DNA of 64,000 nucleotides, from contig JAUMIR010000003.1 of NCBI GenBank assembly GCA_030847615.1, positions 336,293,756 to 336,357,755 of the forward strand, read 5' to 3'. A program made the position numbers and the translations under genes. The notes under the pieces are model-generated. The model was not told the origin of the DNA. It did not search any database and worked only from the letters and a program-made list of their open reading frames with translations. Source of the stretch: Gambelia wislizenii (Eukaryota; Chordata; Lepidosauria; Squamata; Crotaphytidae). Each line of letters starts with the position of its first letter. The stretch's first letter is position 1. Shown here piece by piece: positions 32,250 to 41,649 of this stretch.

Positions 32250-32773
32250 ATAATGAACCCAATTACAGAGGGTTACTAGTTTGATGCAGTCTGATGAAAA
32301 GCAGCCAGGAACTACTGATCTCCAAGTGTTATGTCAAGTAAAGACCAATAAGATTTCTGGAAGAATATTGTTTATATCAGTGGAAGCTAGTAAAGATCTC
32401 TGATCTGATTGGACAGATAAAGGCTGGGGACGCTATACATTTCAGCTCTGGAGAGACAGAAGCCAGGCCTACTGAGCGCCAATCTTCCATGTGCCAAGAC
32501 AGCTATTCACAACAACTTCATTGTTTCTGACTGATGAAAACCCAGACAATGCTGGTAAGAAATGGGTTATGATAAATTTCCCAATGTGCTTATAATGTAT
32601 GCTGAAATAATCAGGCTGCAATACCCGCAGAATATTATCTTCCTCAGATGCCTGTGAGTTTCCTCCACAGATGTTAAGTTTAAGTTCCTCAATGTGTTTA
32701 AGTATAGAGATGCCTGCTAGGGGAAAGCAGAAGACAAAAAGGTTCAGTTCTTTCTTAAAGTTTGATGCCTTAC

Positions 32774-32812
<39 letters not shown>

Positions 32813-33454
32813 TTTTATTTCTATCCCGCCCCTCTGCAACGCAATCGGGGCGGCTTACAATATAAAAATTCCATAGTCCCAATGGATTATGGAAAATTCA
32901 ATGGATAGTGATGTGCCTAGACACTGAAAAGTCTATGCTCCTCCCTGAGGGAAGTGCATATTTGTATATTTATGACTATAAAATGCCCTAAAATAATAAC
33001 AGAGACTTAGTCTGCCTATTTGGACTATACCATTATTGTTGAGTTGAGAATCCAGGCAACCAGAAGGTGACAGAAGGCACCTCCTAACAGATACAGATTT
33101 AATAGACAAAAGCAAAGTACCCTCAATCCCTTAGTATAAAGAGACAGGGGAGGGGAACCATGCCTATTTCAAAGAAACAGCAGCAGATGCCTTTTCTGGG
33201 GCTTGACAGCTGCCAGGTGGTGGGAGGATGTCGAACTTTGCATGAAGAGCTATGCAGACATTTAAGATCTTGACAATAGTGTGTCAAAAGAGACAATGGA
33301 AAATGAAGAATCTGCAGACTTTCAAATGAGTTACCTGGAGTAACCCTAGCCATACTGGAAGGAAGAAAGGCAGAAAAATTTGATTCTCCACTTTTGGATG
33401 AGCCTTAGGCAGATTTATAGTCTCAGCTAAAGAGGATCCATAGAATCAATGGCT
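32250..33454. other. Unassigned sequence with (TAA)n and a retroposon tail
   Basis: No gene. At 32776-32815 there is a (TAA)n run followed by TTTTATTTCTATCCCGCCCC and GGGGCGGCTTACAATAT, the complement of a LINE/SINE 3' tail also seen at 51373. The rest is unassigned. Confidence 0.5.
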
Positions 33455-33582
33455 GTGGTGTCCAACCTGTGGCCCTCCAGGTGTTTTGGACTACAGCAGA
33501 ATTCCTGACCATTGGACCAGCTGGATCAGGCATGTGGGAGTTGGAGTCCAAAACACCTCTAGGGCCACAGGTTGGACACCAC
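33455..33582. mobile_element. Hairpin MITE, 128 bp
   Basis: GTGGTGTCCAACCTGTGGCC on the left and GGCCACAGGTTGGACACCAC on the right are exact complements, with inner arms AGGTGTTTTGGAC / GTCCAAAACACCT. Worn relative at 43828-43985. Confidence 0.85.
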
Positions 33583-33889
33583 TGATTTAACGGGACTAGC
33601 AATTGGATTTAAGTAAGAATATCCAGCAGTACATTTAGAACTGTCTCCATTCTGGGCAAGGCACATAGATTCCTTTGTTGGTTGAGAACAAGAGGGAAAA
33701 TAGACACTTTTATTTATTTATTTAATTTATATCCTGCCTTTCTCCCGGTATAGGACCCAAGATGGTGCTTATGTTAAACACTGGAAATTATTTTATAACA
33801 TGGGCACTTTATTTACAAAAAGTCAAAAGAAACCAAAATGGCTTCACCTAGTGATTCGAGGAGATATTTACTAATTTATTTCATTTATT
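33583..33889. other. Unassigned sequence with an LINE-tail-like stretch
   Basis: At ~33708-33750 TTTATTTATTTATTTAATTT followed by ATATCCTGCCTTTCTCCC resembles the complement of a retroposon tail. No gene. Confidence 0.4.
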
Positions 33890-35097
33890 TGCCACCTTTC
33901 ACTCCATCTGTGGGGGATGATCTGAGCCAGACACCAACACCTTCGCTTTTCTTAGGGACTGTGTGTGTGTGTGTTCCCTCCTGCTCTGAATCTTACTGAA
34001 TTTAAGGAGGACTATCCTTCAGACCTGACTATCAGGTGTCTGCTCCAATTCTGGTATGCCTGCTTTGTCTTCCAAGGAAGACAACCTCTCTAAGGGAGGG
34101 AATGACATCACTCCCATCCCCATAGCTCCCCTCTGCAGAGTGAGGGGAGTCCTGGTTTCCCTAGATAGGATTGGTGGAATTGCTGCACCAAGTCTGGATT
34201 GTGGATATCAGAGGCATCCTACCAAAACCCATATCCAGCCCATATCCAGACCAAGCCACCAGGTATTGCAGGCAATCACAGTGATGGCGAGCATCCAAGA
34301 TCTTGCCCCCCCCCTCATATTCTTCTTCACCATCCACTATGATCCAGGGCAAGGGAGACTTAGGGTCCTGGAAAAGGTGAGCTGAAGTACCTGGCACCAA
34401 GAGGGATTGATGAAATACAGGGTGGATGCATAGGGATGAGGGAAGCTGGAGCCGAAAGGTGACAGGGTTGATATGGACCATGAAGGGAAACGGACCTATG
34501 AACCAAGCATCCAGTTTCCAACTGGGTCAGTGCAACAGAAGATATTTGGAGGAGAGCCAGACATTGTCTGCAACATGAAGGGGGTTCTCAGTTGCCAACT
34601 GTCATCAAGTAAGTCATTTGTAGGCTTCTTTGGCCTTGTCCAGCTATTTCTGGAGGATAGCATGCATTACTTGGAGTTCCTTCAGAAACTGGTCTGCTGC
34701 TGGCACTTAGGAGGGTATACACTCCAAAGAACCTGGAGTGGTATCCATAATTTGTAAGGAACAGGGTCTGAGTGTTGTGAATTGTTGCGAGTGAATTCAT
34801 CCAGAGGCAGCAATTCTCTCCTGTTATCCTGCTGGTAGGTCATGTAGCTATGTAGGTATTGTTCCAGGGTGGCATTGGTACATTCCATTTTCCCATCTGA
34901 CTGTGGATAGGAGGTGAAGTCTGATTTGTAGAAGACAGAACAGGACCCACCAGAACTGTGCTGTGAATTGGGGACCGCAATCTGACATGAGCCCCTCAGG
35001 TAGGCCATGTAATTAGAAAATGTTTTGGTGAAACAAACAGGCAGTGTCCTTGGTGGAATGAACTCCAGTACATGGTATAAAGTGAGCCATCTTGTTA
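33890..35097 (-). pseudogene. Ty3/gypsy relic: integrase C-part and chromodomain
   Basis: Minus strand. At 35000-34800 the frame reads DFTSYPQSDGKMECTNATLE (integrase core end, with its catalytic Glu) and QQDNRRELLPLDEFTRNNSQHS. At 34480-34240 it reads FRLQLPSSLCIHPVFHQSLL then ILDARHHCDCLQYLVAWSGY, the join to a chromodomain, placing it near chromovirus-type Ty3/gypsy. Several frameshifts; no LTR pair was identified. The rest of the pol region continues beyond LINE-A at 39100. Annotated as a dead relic only. Confidence 0.8.
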
Positions 35098-35134
35098 ATA
35101 GTTCTCTCTCTGGCTTTTCTTCGCAAACGAAGAT

Positions 35135-38089
35135 TCAGGAAGGACTCATCCCGCGCCTTCTGCAAGCGCGCTGATGACTAAAAAGGCCAATCCGAGATAA
35201 ACAAGTCCGGTTGCAAAAAGCGCAGCAGAAGGACTCCTTGGGTGATGTTTTTGGGTTGTGATTCTTTCTGCGTTGTCGTTTCTCTTCAAGACTTGTTCGT
35301 CGTGAGTTCTCAAATAAGGCTGCAGCATTGTGGATATTGCGTCTCCATGCCTCCCGATGTGAGGCCAGGGTGGACCACTGTTGGTGATCAATTTGGCCAA
35401 GCCTGAGATGTTGTTTCAGGGAGTCTTTGTATCGCTTTTTTGGAGCGCCCCTCTTACGCTGACCCGTGGCGAGTTCACCGTAGAGTAGTATTTTTGGGAG
35501 GCGATGGTCCTCCATCCTAGAAACGTGCCCTGCCCAGCGCAGCTGTGTTCTCAATATCATGGCCTCAATGCTGGTGATCCCTGCTTGCTCAAGGACAGCA
35601 ACATTCGTCACATAGTCAGTCCAGTGTATATTTAGGATTGTGCGTAGACAGCGCTGATGAAAGCGCTCGAGGAGTCGTAGGTGGTGGCGATAGGTGACCC
35701 ATGTTTCAGATCCATAAAGGAGGATAGACAGTACGATGGCTCTATACACACTGATTTTTGTGCTTTGCCTCAGGTGTTTATTGCTCCAGACTCTTTTGTG
35801 AAGTCTTCCAAATGCACTATATGCCTTTGCTAATCTGTGATCGATCTCTTTGTCAATCTTGGCATCTGAGGAGATGATGCTTCCCAGGTAGGTGAACTGC
35901 TGAACGGACTTGAGCACTGATTTGCCGACGGCAATGTGGGGATGGTGGTGTTCGTCCTGTGGTGCAGGCTGGTAAAGAACTTCTGTTTTCTTCAGGTTGA
36001 CTTCTAGCCCAAACAGCTCTGCAGCTGTTGCAAAGCAGGACGTTAGGCGCTGCAGAGCTGCTTCTGTGTGGGCAACAAGGGCAGCATCATCGGCGAAGAG
36101 CAGCTCACGGACTAGATAGTTTAGAGTCTTAGTGTGAGCCCTCAGACGGCTTAAGTTAAACAAGCTACCATCAGTACGGTAGCGTATATAGATGCCGTTG
36201 TCTTCTTCAAGCTCTGCCATAGCCCTTTGGAGCATCGTGCTAAAGAAGATTGTAAATAAAGTTGGTGCAAGAACACAACCTTGCTTCACTCCATTAGTTA
36301 TTAGAAAGGGCTCTGAAAGAGCATCACCATATCTGACTTGACCACGCTGTCCCTCGTGTAGCAAGATAATCATTTTAAGGAATTTGGGGGGACATCCTAG
36401 TTTTTCCAGGATCTGCCACAGACCTTTTCTACTTACAGTGTCAAAGGCTTTGGTGAGGTCGACAAATGTTACATAGAGACCCTTGTTCTGCTCCCTACAT
36501 TTTTCTTGCAGTTGCCTAAGGGCAAATACCATGTCTGTAGTACTCCTATTGGCTCTGAAGCCACATTGGCTTTCAGGGAGAAGTTCTTCTGCAATAGCAG
36601 GAACTAATCTGTTCAGGAGTATCCTTGCAAGGATTTTTCCAGCAATAGAGAGCAGTGTTATGCCTCGATAGTTTGAGCAGTCGGATTTTGCTCCTTTTTT
36701 CTTGTACAGGGTGATGATGACTGCATCTCGGAGGTCTGATGGCAGTTCCCCTTTTTCCCAGCAATTCACAAGGAATTCGTGGAATTTTTCGTGGAGTGCA
36801 TGACCTCCGTGTTTCCAAACTTCAGGTGGGATTCCATCAATCCCAGCTGCCTTGCCGTTTTTCATCTGCTGTATGGCCATAAGGGTCTCTTCCAAAGTGG
36901 GAGCTATGTCCAATTCATTTCTCATTGGTTTTTGTATCATATGTTGGATAGCTGAGCCTTGGACTACTCGGTTGGTGCTAAAGAGACTTTGAAAATGTTC
37001 AGCCCAACGATTCAAGATGGAGGCTTTATCAGTAATTAATGTTTGACCATCTGTACTGTATAAGGAGCTTTGGACCTGATAAGTAGGTCCAAACACTGCT
37101 TTAAGAGCTTCATAAAATCCTCTATGATCACCCTGATCTGCACAGCGTTGTGTCTTTTCTGCTAAATTGATCCACCACTTGTTCTGCATGTCTCGGAGTT
37201 TTTGTTGTAGTTTGCTACATGTGAGGCGGAAAGCTGCTTTTCTTACATGACAGGTTGGCTGGGCGAGGTATGCCTGGTGAGCAGCTCTCTTCCTTGCCAA
37301 CAGCTCCTGGATCTCTTGGTTGTTTTCATCAAACCAGTCTTGATTTTTCTTGTGGGAGAACCCGAGGGATTCTTCTGCAGACTGGAGGATACTGTTTTTG
37401 ATATGTTGCCAAAGCACTGTAGGAGAAGGATCTGTAGGATGGTCTTCAAGTTTCGTTTGTAGGTTTGCCTGGAAGTTGTCTCTCATGGTAGCTTGTTGAA
37501 GATTGTTGACTTGGAGCCTCTTCTTTAAGATGCCACCCCTCTTAGGTTTGAACTTAAGATGAAGATTTAGTTTACATCTGACGAGGCGATGATCTGTTTG
37601 GCATTCTGCGCTGGGCATCACTCGGGTATGACGGACATCACGAATGTCTCTCTGACGGACTAGAACATAGTCAATGAGGTGCCAATGTTTGGATCGGGGA
37701 TGCATCCAGGTTGTCTTCAAGCTATCTTTCTGCTGAAAGATTGTGTTTGTAATAGTCAGCTGTTGTTCTGCACAGAACTCTAGCAGGAGGCGTCCGTTAT
37801 CATTGCAATTTCCAACACCATGCTTGCCTAAGACACCTTTCCAGGCTTCGGAGTTCTTTCCTACTCTGGCATTGAAGTCACCAAGGATAATAATTTTATC
37901 TTCTACAGGGACTTTTTGTATGAGTTGGCGTAGGTCTGTGTAGAATTTGTCTTTCTCTACAGGGTCGGCTTGCATAGTTGGGGCATATACACTAAAGAGA
38001 ACAACATGTGGGAGGTGTAAGGAAATAATGCGATCAGAGTGTCCTGTTGGCAAGGTTTCGAGTTTGGAGGCAATGGAGTTTTTAATCAT
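35135..38089 (-). CDS. LINE-A polyprotein: APE endonuclease, RT, C2HC finger
   Basis: 984 open codons, but the listed Met is not the natural start. The frame continues upstream through a single TAG (38135-38137, in place of Trp of copy 1 in 'YW-SGKPK') to LACWNIRTM near 38320, giving ~1060 codons. Endonuclease: GDFNARVG (70-77), TDHR (165-168). RT: KNGKAAGIDGIPPEVWKHGG (410-429), CSNYRGITLL (471-480), QCGFRANRSTTD (508-519), FVDLTKAFDTV (542-552), GVKQGCVLAPTLF (600-612), FADD (665-668). Post-RT: LRWAGHVSRMEDHRLPKILL (850-869). C-terminal finger C956/C959-H972-C976. Replicates by target-primed reverse transcription. Probably recently active; disabled by the stop unless read through. Confidence 0.9.
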   Translation of the reverse strand: MIKNSIASKLETLPTGHSDRIISLHLPHVVLFSVYAPTMQADPVEKDKFYTDLRQLIQKVPVEDKIIILGDFNARVGKNSEAWKGVLGKHGVGNCNDNGRLLLEFCAEQQLTITNTIFQQKDSLKTTWMHPRSKHWHLIDYVLVRQRDIRDVRHTRVMPSAECQTDHRLVRCKLNLHLKFKPKRGGILKKRLQVNNLQQATMRDNFQANLQTKLEDHPTDPSPTVLWQHIKNSILQSAEESLGFSHKKNQDWFDENNQEIQELLARKRAAHQAYLAQPTCHVRKAAFRLTCSKLQQKLRDMQNKWWINLAEKTQRCADQGDHRGFYEALKAVFGPTYQVQSSLYSTDGQTLITDKASILNRWAEHFQSLFSTNRVVQGSAIQHMIQKPMRNELDIAPTLEETLMAIQQMKNGKAAGIDGIPPEVWKHGGHALHEKFHEFLVNCWEKGELPSDLRDAVIITLYKKKGAKSDCSNYRGITLLSIAGKILARILLNRLVPAIAEELLPESQCGFRANRSTTDMVFALRQLQEKCREQNKGLYVTFVDLTKAFDTVSRKGLWQILEKLGCPPKFLKMIILLHEGQRGQVRYGDALSEPFLITNGVKQGCVLAPTLFTIFFSTMLQRAMAELEEDNGIYIRYRTDGSLFNLSRLRAHTKTLNYLVRELLFADDAALVAHTEAALQRLTSCFATAAELFGLEVNLKKTEVLYQPAPQDEHHHPHIAVGKSVLKSVQQFTYLGSIISSDAKIDKEIDHRLAKAYSAFGRLHKRVWSNKHLRQSTKISVYRAIVLSILLYGSETWVTYRHHLRLLERFHQRCLRTILNIHWTDYVTNVAVLEQAGITSIEAMILRTQLRWAGHVSRMEDHRLPKILLYGELATGQRKRGAPKKRYKDSLKQHLRLGQIDHQQWSTLASHREAWRRNIHNAAALFENSRRTSLEEKRQRRKNHNPKTSPKESFCCAFCNRTCLSRIGLFSHQRACRRRGMSPS

Positions 38090-38324
38090 GAAGCCTACTC
38101 CTGAAAGATGTTTTTCGGTTTTGGGTTTGCCAGACTAGTAAAGTGTGTAGCCGGCGCCATGTTCTTTAAGGCTGCCTTCCTCATGGAAGCGAACTTCACT
38201 AAGAGCAGCGATGTCAATATTAAGCCGTGATAGTTCAAGGGCTATTAGGGCAGAACGACGCTCAGGCCGTCCACTATCTTTAGAGTCTTGCATGGTTCTG
38301 ATGTTCCAGCATGCAAGTGTCAGT

Positions 38325-38513
38325 TTATTTACACCTTTGGAGGCCGGTGTGTGCCTTTGTTTCTTTGCCTTGGTTTGACCGCATCAGAAGATTCCCGTTG
38401 GCCGTGGCTAGCCAACCAGGTAGTTGGGGATGAGCTTTCGTTAGGCCACCTTTTCTAGGCCCCTCTCCATATGGAGCAAGCAGTGCTCTCCTTAAAAAAG
38501 GCTGCTTGGTCAT
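38325..38513 (-). CDS. LINE-A small upstream ORF (copy 2), doubtful
   Basis: 62 codons, MTKQPFLRRALLAPYGEG..., ending at TGTAAATAA that overlaps the endonuclease frame. Same length and stop as in copy 1 (2378-2566). No domain. Could be ORF1-like or chance. Confidence 0.35.
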   Translation of the reverse strand: MTKQPFLRRALLAPYGEGPRKGGLTKAHPQLPGWLATANGNLLMRSNQGKETKAHTGLQRCK

Positions 38514-39091
38514 TCAGGATGCTGCCGAACAAGACTGTCATCTCCCGGGTCAGCCTCGAGCGACCAATGTCCTGAACCGCCTGCATGCAGGGTTGGGGCT
38601 GCGGCTTCCAGTGCATCTTTACACCTGCCGGTTTCGTCCCTCGCCAGTCGCTACAGGGCTTTTTTGAAAATGGATTTGTCCTTCGAGCCTGTGCAATGGA
38701 TTTTTCTGGTGGAGCGCAGCGTGCACAGAACTGGCCTCACCCTTTAAACCAGAAATTCATCTGCCGTGGCCTTGCAAGCATGGACGTGGCAGCGAGGTCC
38801 TCGGGCCGTAGGTTTGATTAGAGTTTCCTTCTCTTAGATGGTTGACCTTACAGGGTTGGACGAGCACCATCTGCCCGGGTTTGGGATTGGAGTTTTCCTT
38901 CTCCTAGGACGGTTGCCACAAGGCTAGAGAACCCATCCTGCCCTTTGACGCTCTTTGTCAGACCCTTCGGTTTTGACCTGTCTGGCATGGGAGACCCTAC
39001 CAGTGGCTATTATGCCACCGCCAGCATAGCTCAAAACATCATTAGGGTACGCAAGCCTCTCTCCCACGACAAGGGGGCGTCAATGGAGAGG
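38514..39091 (-). promoter_or_regulatory. LINE-A 5' region with self-complementary terminus
   Basis: Non-coding 5' end, CpG-containing. The first bases CCTCTCC can pair with GGAGAG about 27 bases downstream; both full-length copies keep this. Internal promoter expected by analogy; no TATA box is seen. Confidence 0.5.
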
Positions 39092-39099
39092 ATAGTTCT

Positions 39100-39756
39100 A
39101 GTACCACTAAGATGATGGCCCAGCCCCCTGAAAACAGAAGGTCCATAATAAAATCTAGAAATACTACCACTCCAAGGTCCTGTAGGAGTTGGTAAAGGCT
39201 ATAACAAAAGCTGTGGGCCTGCCAGGGGGATCCTTGGCTTGATGGCAGGTTGGGCAGGCCTGAACATAATAGTCCATGTCTGCGCATACTCAAGGACACC
39301 AGAATTTCTGAGTCATGAGGTGGATTTAAGCAGACCAAAATGCCCTGTGGGCCAACTTTTGTGGCACTGATTCATAACATTCATTCATAGGGAGTGTGGG
39401 GGAACATGGGCAAATGCAGTGGTGCAGAAGTCCATCTCAAACAGCATAAGGGATTTTCCCCTTTGTGGCTGACATGGAGAGTTGACATTGGGCTTGAGCA
39501 AAGAGATTGCGGGTTTGATGTTCTTTAAATTGCTTCAGGGTGAGAGAAGGTTTCAGTGCTGCAGCAAATTCTCCAGATGAAGAATGGCTGAGGCTGGTTT
39601 CAGGCCCTTCAGTGTCAAATATTTGGGTTTGCAGGACAAGGCATTGGTCAGTTGATTGTGGGAGCTAGGGATATAAGTGACTTTGAAATTAAATTGGGTG
39701 AAGAACTGTGACCATCGTTTTTGGCACTGTTTAAGTTGACGAGCTTTCTGGAGATA
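39100..39756 (-). pseudogene. Ty3/gypsy relic: RNase H end, integrase zinc-binding region, core start
   Basis: Minus strand. At 39756-39600: LQKARQLKQCQKRWSQFF and FKVTYIPSSHNQLTNALS, the end of the gypsy RNase H with its 'ADALSR'-type motif. At 39300-39100: TQKFWCPW, DYYVQACPTCHQAKDPPGRP (the CPTC of the HHCC zinc region), then worn PLPTP..W..ILLW. It continues at 35097 after LINE-A. Confidence 0.75.
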
Positions 39757-40377
39757 TTTATTGAGATATATAGAACATTTCAGCAATGTTCACCCACTGT
39801 ACTTCACTGGAAGAACCTTACAAAACATGCTGCTATAGAAACGGATAGCATTTAATCCCCTTGGAAGCACAGTAAATCAGCAGTTTAACTGTTTAAAAAC
39901 ACCTTTGCAGCAGTTGCATATTGATTCCAGCATGTAACCTTAGATAACCACACCTCGTTTCCCCAAGTTATATTTCTAGTATAATAAGGACTCAGAAACA
40001 TTTAAAGTAGTTTAAAAGTACAAAAACTTCATTACTCACATTTTTAAAGCAGCTCTTACAGAAGATCAGCAGCATTATGATAACTGTAGGCTAAAACTAC
40101 CAAAAATGTCTAAATACTACATGATTACAAATAAAAATAGGTGCAGGACTGCAGTGCATGTCCTGTCTCTCAAAAAGGTATCATGGTGTCAGTGGTACCT
40201 CATGGCAGTATTTCCAGGCAAAGAGAAGGATTTGGACACACCTCTTTCCCTGGTAACCCAATCACAATTCAGTAGGAAGTGACATCAAATATTCTGTTTG
40301 ATTCTATCAGTTAACCCTTTAGTAGTAAAAACATATCAATTTATTGGATTGCAGACTACATATCCCAACAATATTCC
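39757..40377. mobile_element. ~620-bp insertion in the gypsy RNase H, possible solo LTR
   Basis: Interrupts the frame between NLEY and LQKARQ. Flanked by ATATT-type 5-bp repeats. On the minus strand it begins TGTTGGGATATGTAG. It ends near ATCTCAATA rather than a clean CA, so LTR status is uncertain. No ORF. Confidence 0.45.
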
Positions 40378-40712
40378 AGGTTACGATGATCAGTGTGATC
40401 CTCTACTGGATTCATAGCACCTTCCAACAAATGCCTCCATGTTTCAAATGCTGCCTTCATGGCTAACAACTCCTTATCCCAGATAGTGTAATTCTGTTTG
40501 GCTGGGGTCAGTTTGTGGGAGTAATATGCACAAGGTAATAGCTGCCCATCCTGTTGACATAGTTGTCAAAACTGCTCCTAATGACCACATTTGAAGCATC
40601 TGTTTCTATGACAAAGAAGGTCTGGGGATCCAGATGCTGGAGGATCCAGTCAGAGGTGAATTGCTGCTTCAGGTGCAGGAAAGCCTCTTGAAACAAACTC
40701 TCAAGTGGGGAT
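40378..40712 (-). pseudogene. Ty3/gypsy relic: RT-RNase H junction
   Basis: Minus frame: FQEAFLHLKQQFTSDWILQH, FFVIETDASN (first catalytic Asp of the RNase H), [24 protein letters not shown] sequence and DHRNLEY. A frameshift lies near 40560. The 5' part of the relic is missing, replaced by a SINE. Confidence 0.75.
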
Positions 40713-41190
40713 ATAACACCAGGGTTCAAATCCTTGCTCAGCCATGGAAACCCAGCAGACAATGGACCATGAGCTAAATAGACACTAATTCCCCTTGCAG
40801 AACCTCCCACCCTAAGAACTGAACATCCAACAACTGAATACACAAATTTACAAGCTAATCCTCTTCAACAGGGATCCACAGTATATAAACCCCACACACC
40901 CACACTGCCACCATTCTCTGAAGATGCCAGCTACAGATGCAGGTGAAATGTCATGAATAAACTCTTTTAGAACATGACCTCACAGCCCGGAAAAACCCCA
41001 CAAAAAACCTATGGATACCAGCTGTGAAAGCCTTCGGCTTCCCACTGGGTGACCTTAGACAAGTCACACTTTCGCAGCCTCAAAGGAAGGCAAAGGAACC
41101 CCCCGCTAAAAATCTTGCTGAGAAACCCTCATGATTGATTCACCTTAGGGTCACCATAAGTCAGAAGGGACTTGAAGGCACACAACCATA
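40713..41190 (+). mobile_element. Sauria-like SINE split by a Penelope-like fragment
   Basis: SINE B-box region AGGGTTCAAATCC at 40721 and GCCATGGAAACCCA at 40741. It resumes at ~41042 with CCCACTGGGTGACC and continues to GACTTGAAGGCACACAACC (41170). The 5' head is truncated against gypsy sequence. Removing 40751-41041 restores the SINE order. Confidence 0.8.
40751..41041 (+). mobile_element. Penelope-like fragment with TATA and hammerhead-like motif
   Basis: AGTATATAAACC at 40880-40891, then CTGAAGATGCCAGCTACAGA (40918-40937) and TGCAGGTGAAATGTC (to 40952). CTGAAGA fits the CUGANGA core, GCC.GC/GC.GGT an imperfect stem II, GAAA the second core box and TGTC the cleavage-site triplet. Downstream, CACAGCCCGGAAAAACCCCA is also found at 48320. 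No ORF. Called Penelope-like because such minimal hammerheads are known in that class; the call is inference. Confidence 0.55.
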
Positions 41191-41333
41191 ATTCTATTGA
41201 AAGCATCCAAATGCTAACAAATTGAATAGGTCAGCAGTGTAACCTCCAGGCACAGGAAACTCATTGTCCATAAACTGAGACTCTGCAAAATAGACATTGG
41301 ATGGGATGTGTAGTAGATAAAACAGTAGACTAA

Positions 41334-41646
41334 GGACATTTTCAGACATGTCTTACCGCGCAGCTTCGGTGCTGTCACACGGCAGGGACTCCGTTTCGGA
41401 CAATGCTGTCCCTCCGGCGAAATTGTCCATGTCTCTTCTGTGTAGAATTGGAGGTGGCCGTGCCATATTTTATTCATGGACAACTTTCGTGAATAAAATC
41501 TGATGAAATATGACGCGGCTGCCTCCAATCCTACACGCCAGAGGGATGGCGTCATCCGAAAGGTCACTCATGGAGTCCCTGCCACGCGGCAGTGCCGAAG
41601 CTCTCCCGAAAGCATCTAGCATGGTAAGACGTGTCTGAAAATGTCC
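41334..41646. mobile_element. Harbinger-like MITE, 313 bp, TSD TAA
   Basis: Ends GGACATTTTCAGACATGTCT and AGACGTGTCTGAAAATGTCC, flanked by TAA at 41331-41333 and 41647-41649. GC-rich interior with a second inverted layer (GAATAAAATATGG-type sequences around 41465-41510). Confidence 0.9.
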
Positions 41647-41649
41647 TAA

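Larger units (their letters stand above)
35106..39091 (-). mobile_element. LINE-A copy 2, full-length, nearly intact
   Basis: Bounded by ATAGTTCT (35098-35105 and 39092-39099), inside the gypsy integrase. The 3' end has a short (CT)n, CTGGCTTTTCTTCGCAAACG hairpin; the 5' end is the complement of CCTCTCCATTGACG. About 3.99 kb: ~0.75 kb 5' region, small ORF (38325-38513), main ORF to 35135. The best copy in the window; compared with copy 1 only one stop interrupts the main frame. Confidence 0.9.

Noticed and set aside
32776..32820. CRISPR-like or satellite array at (TAA)n runs
   Set aside because: Simple microsatellite next to a retroposon tail; no spacers, and the genome is vertebrate.
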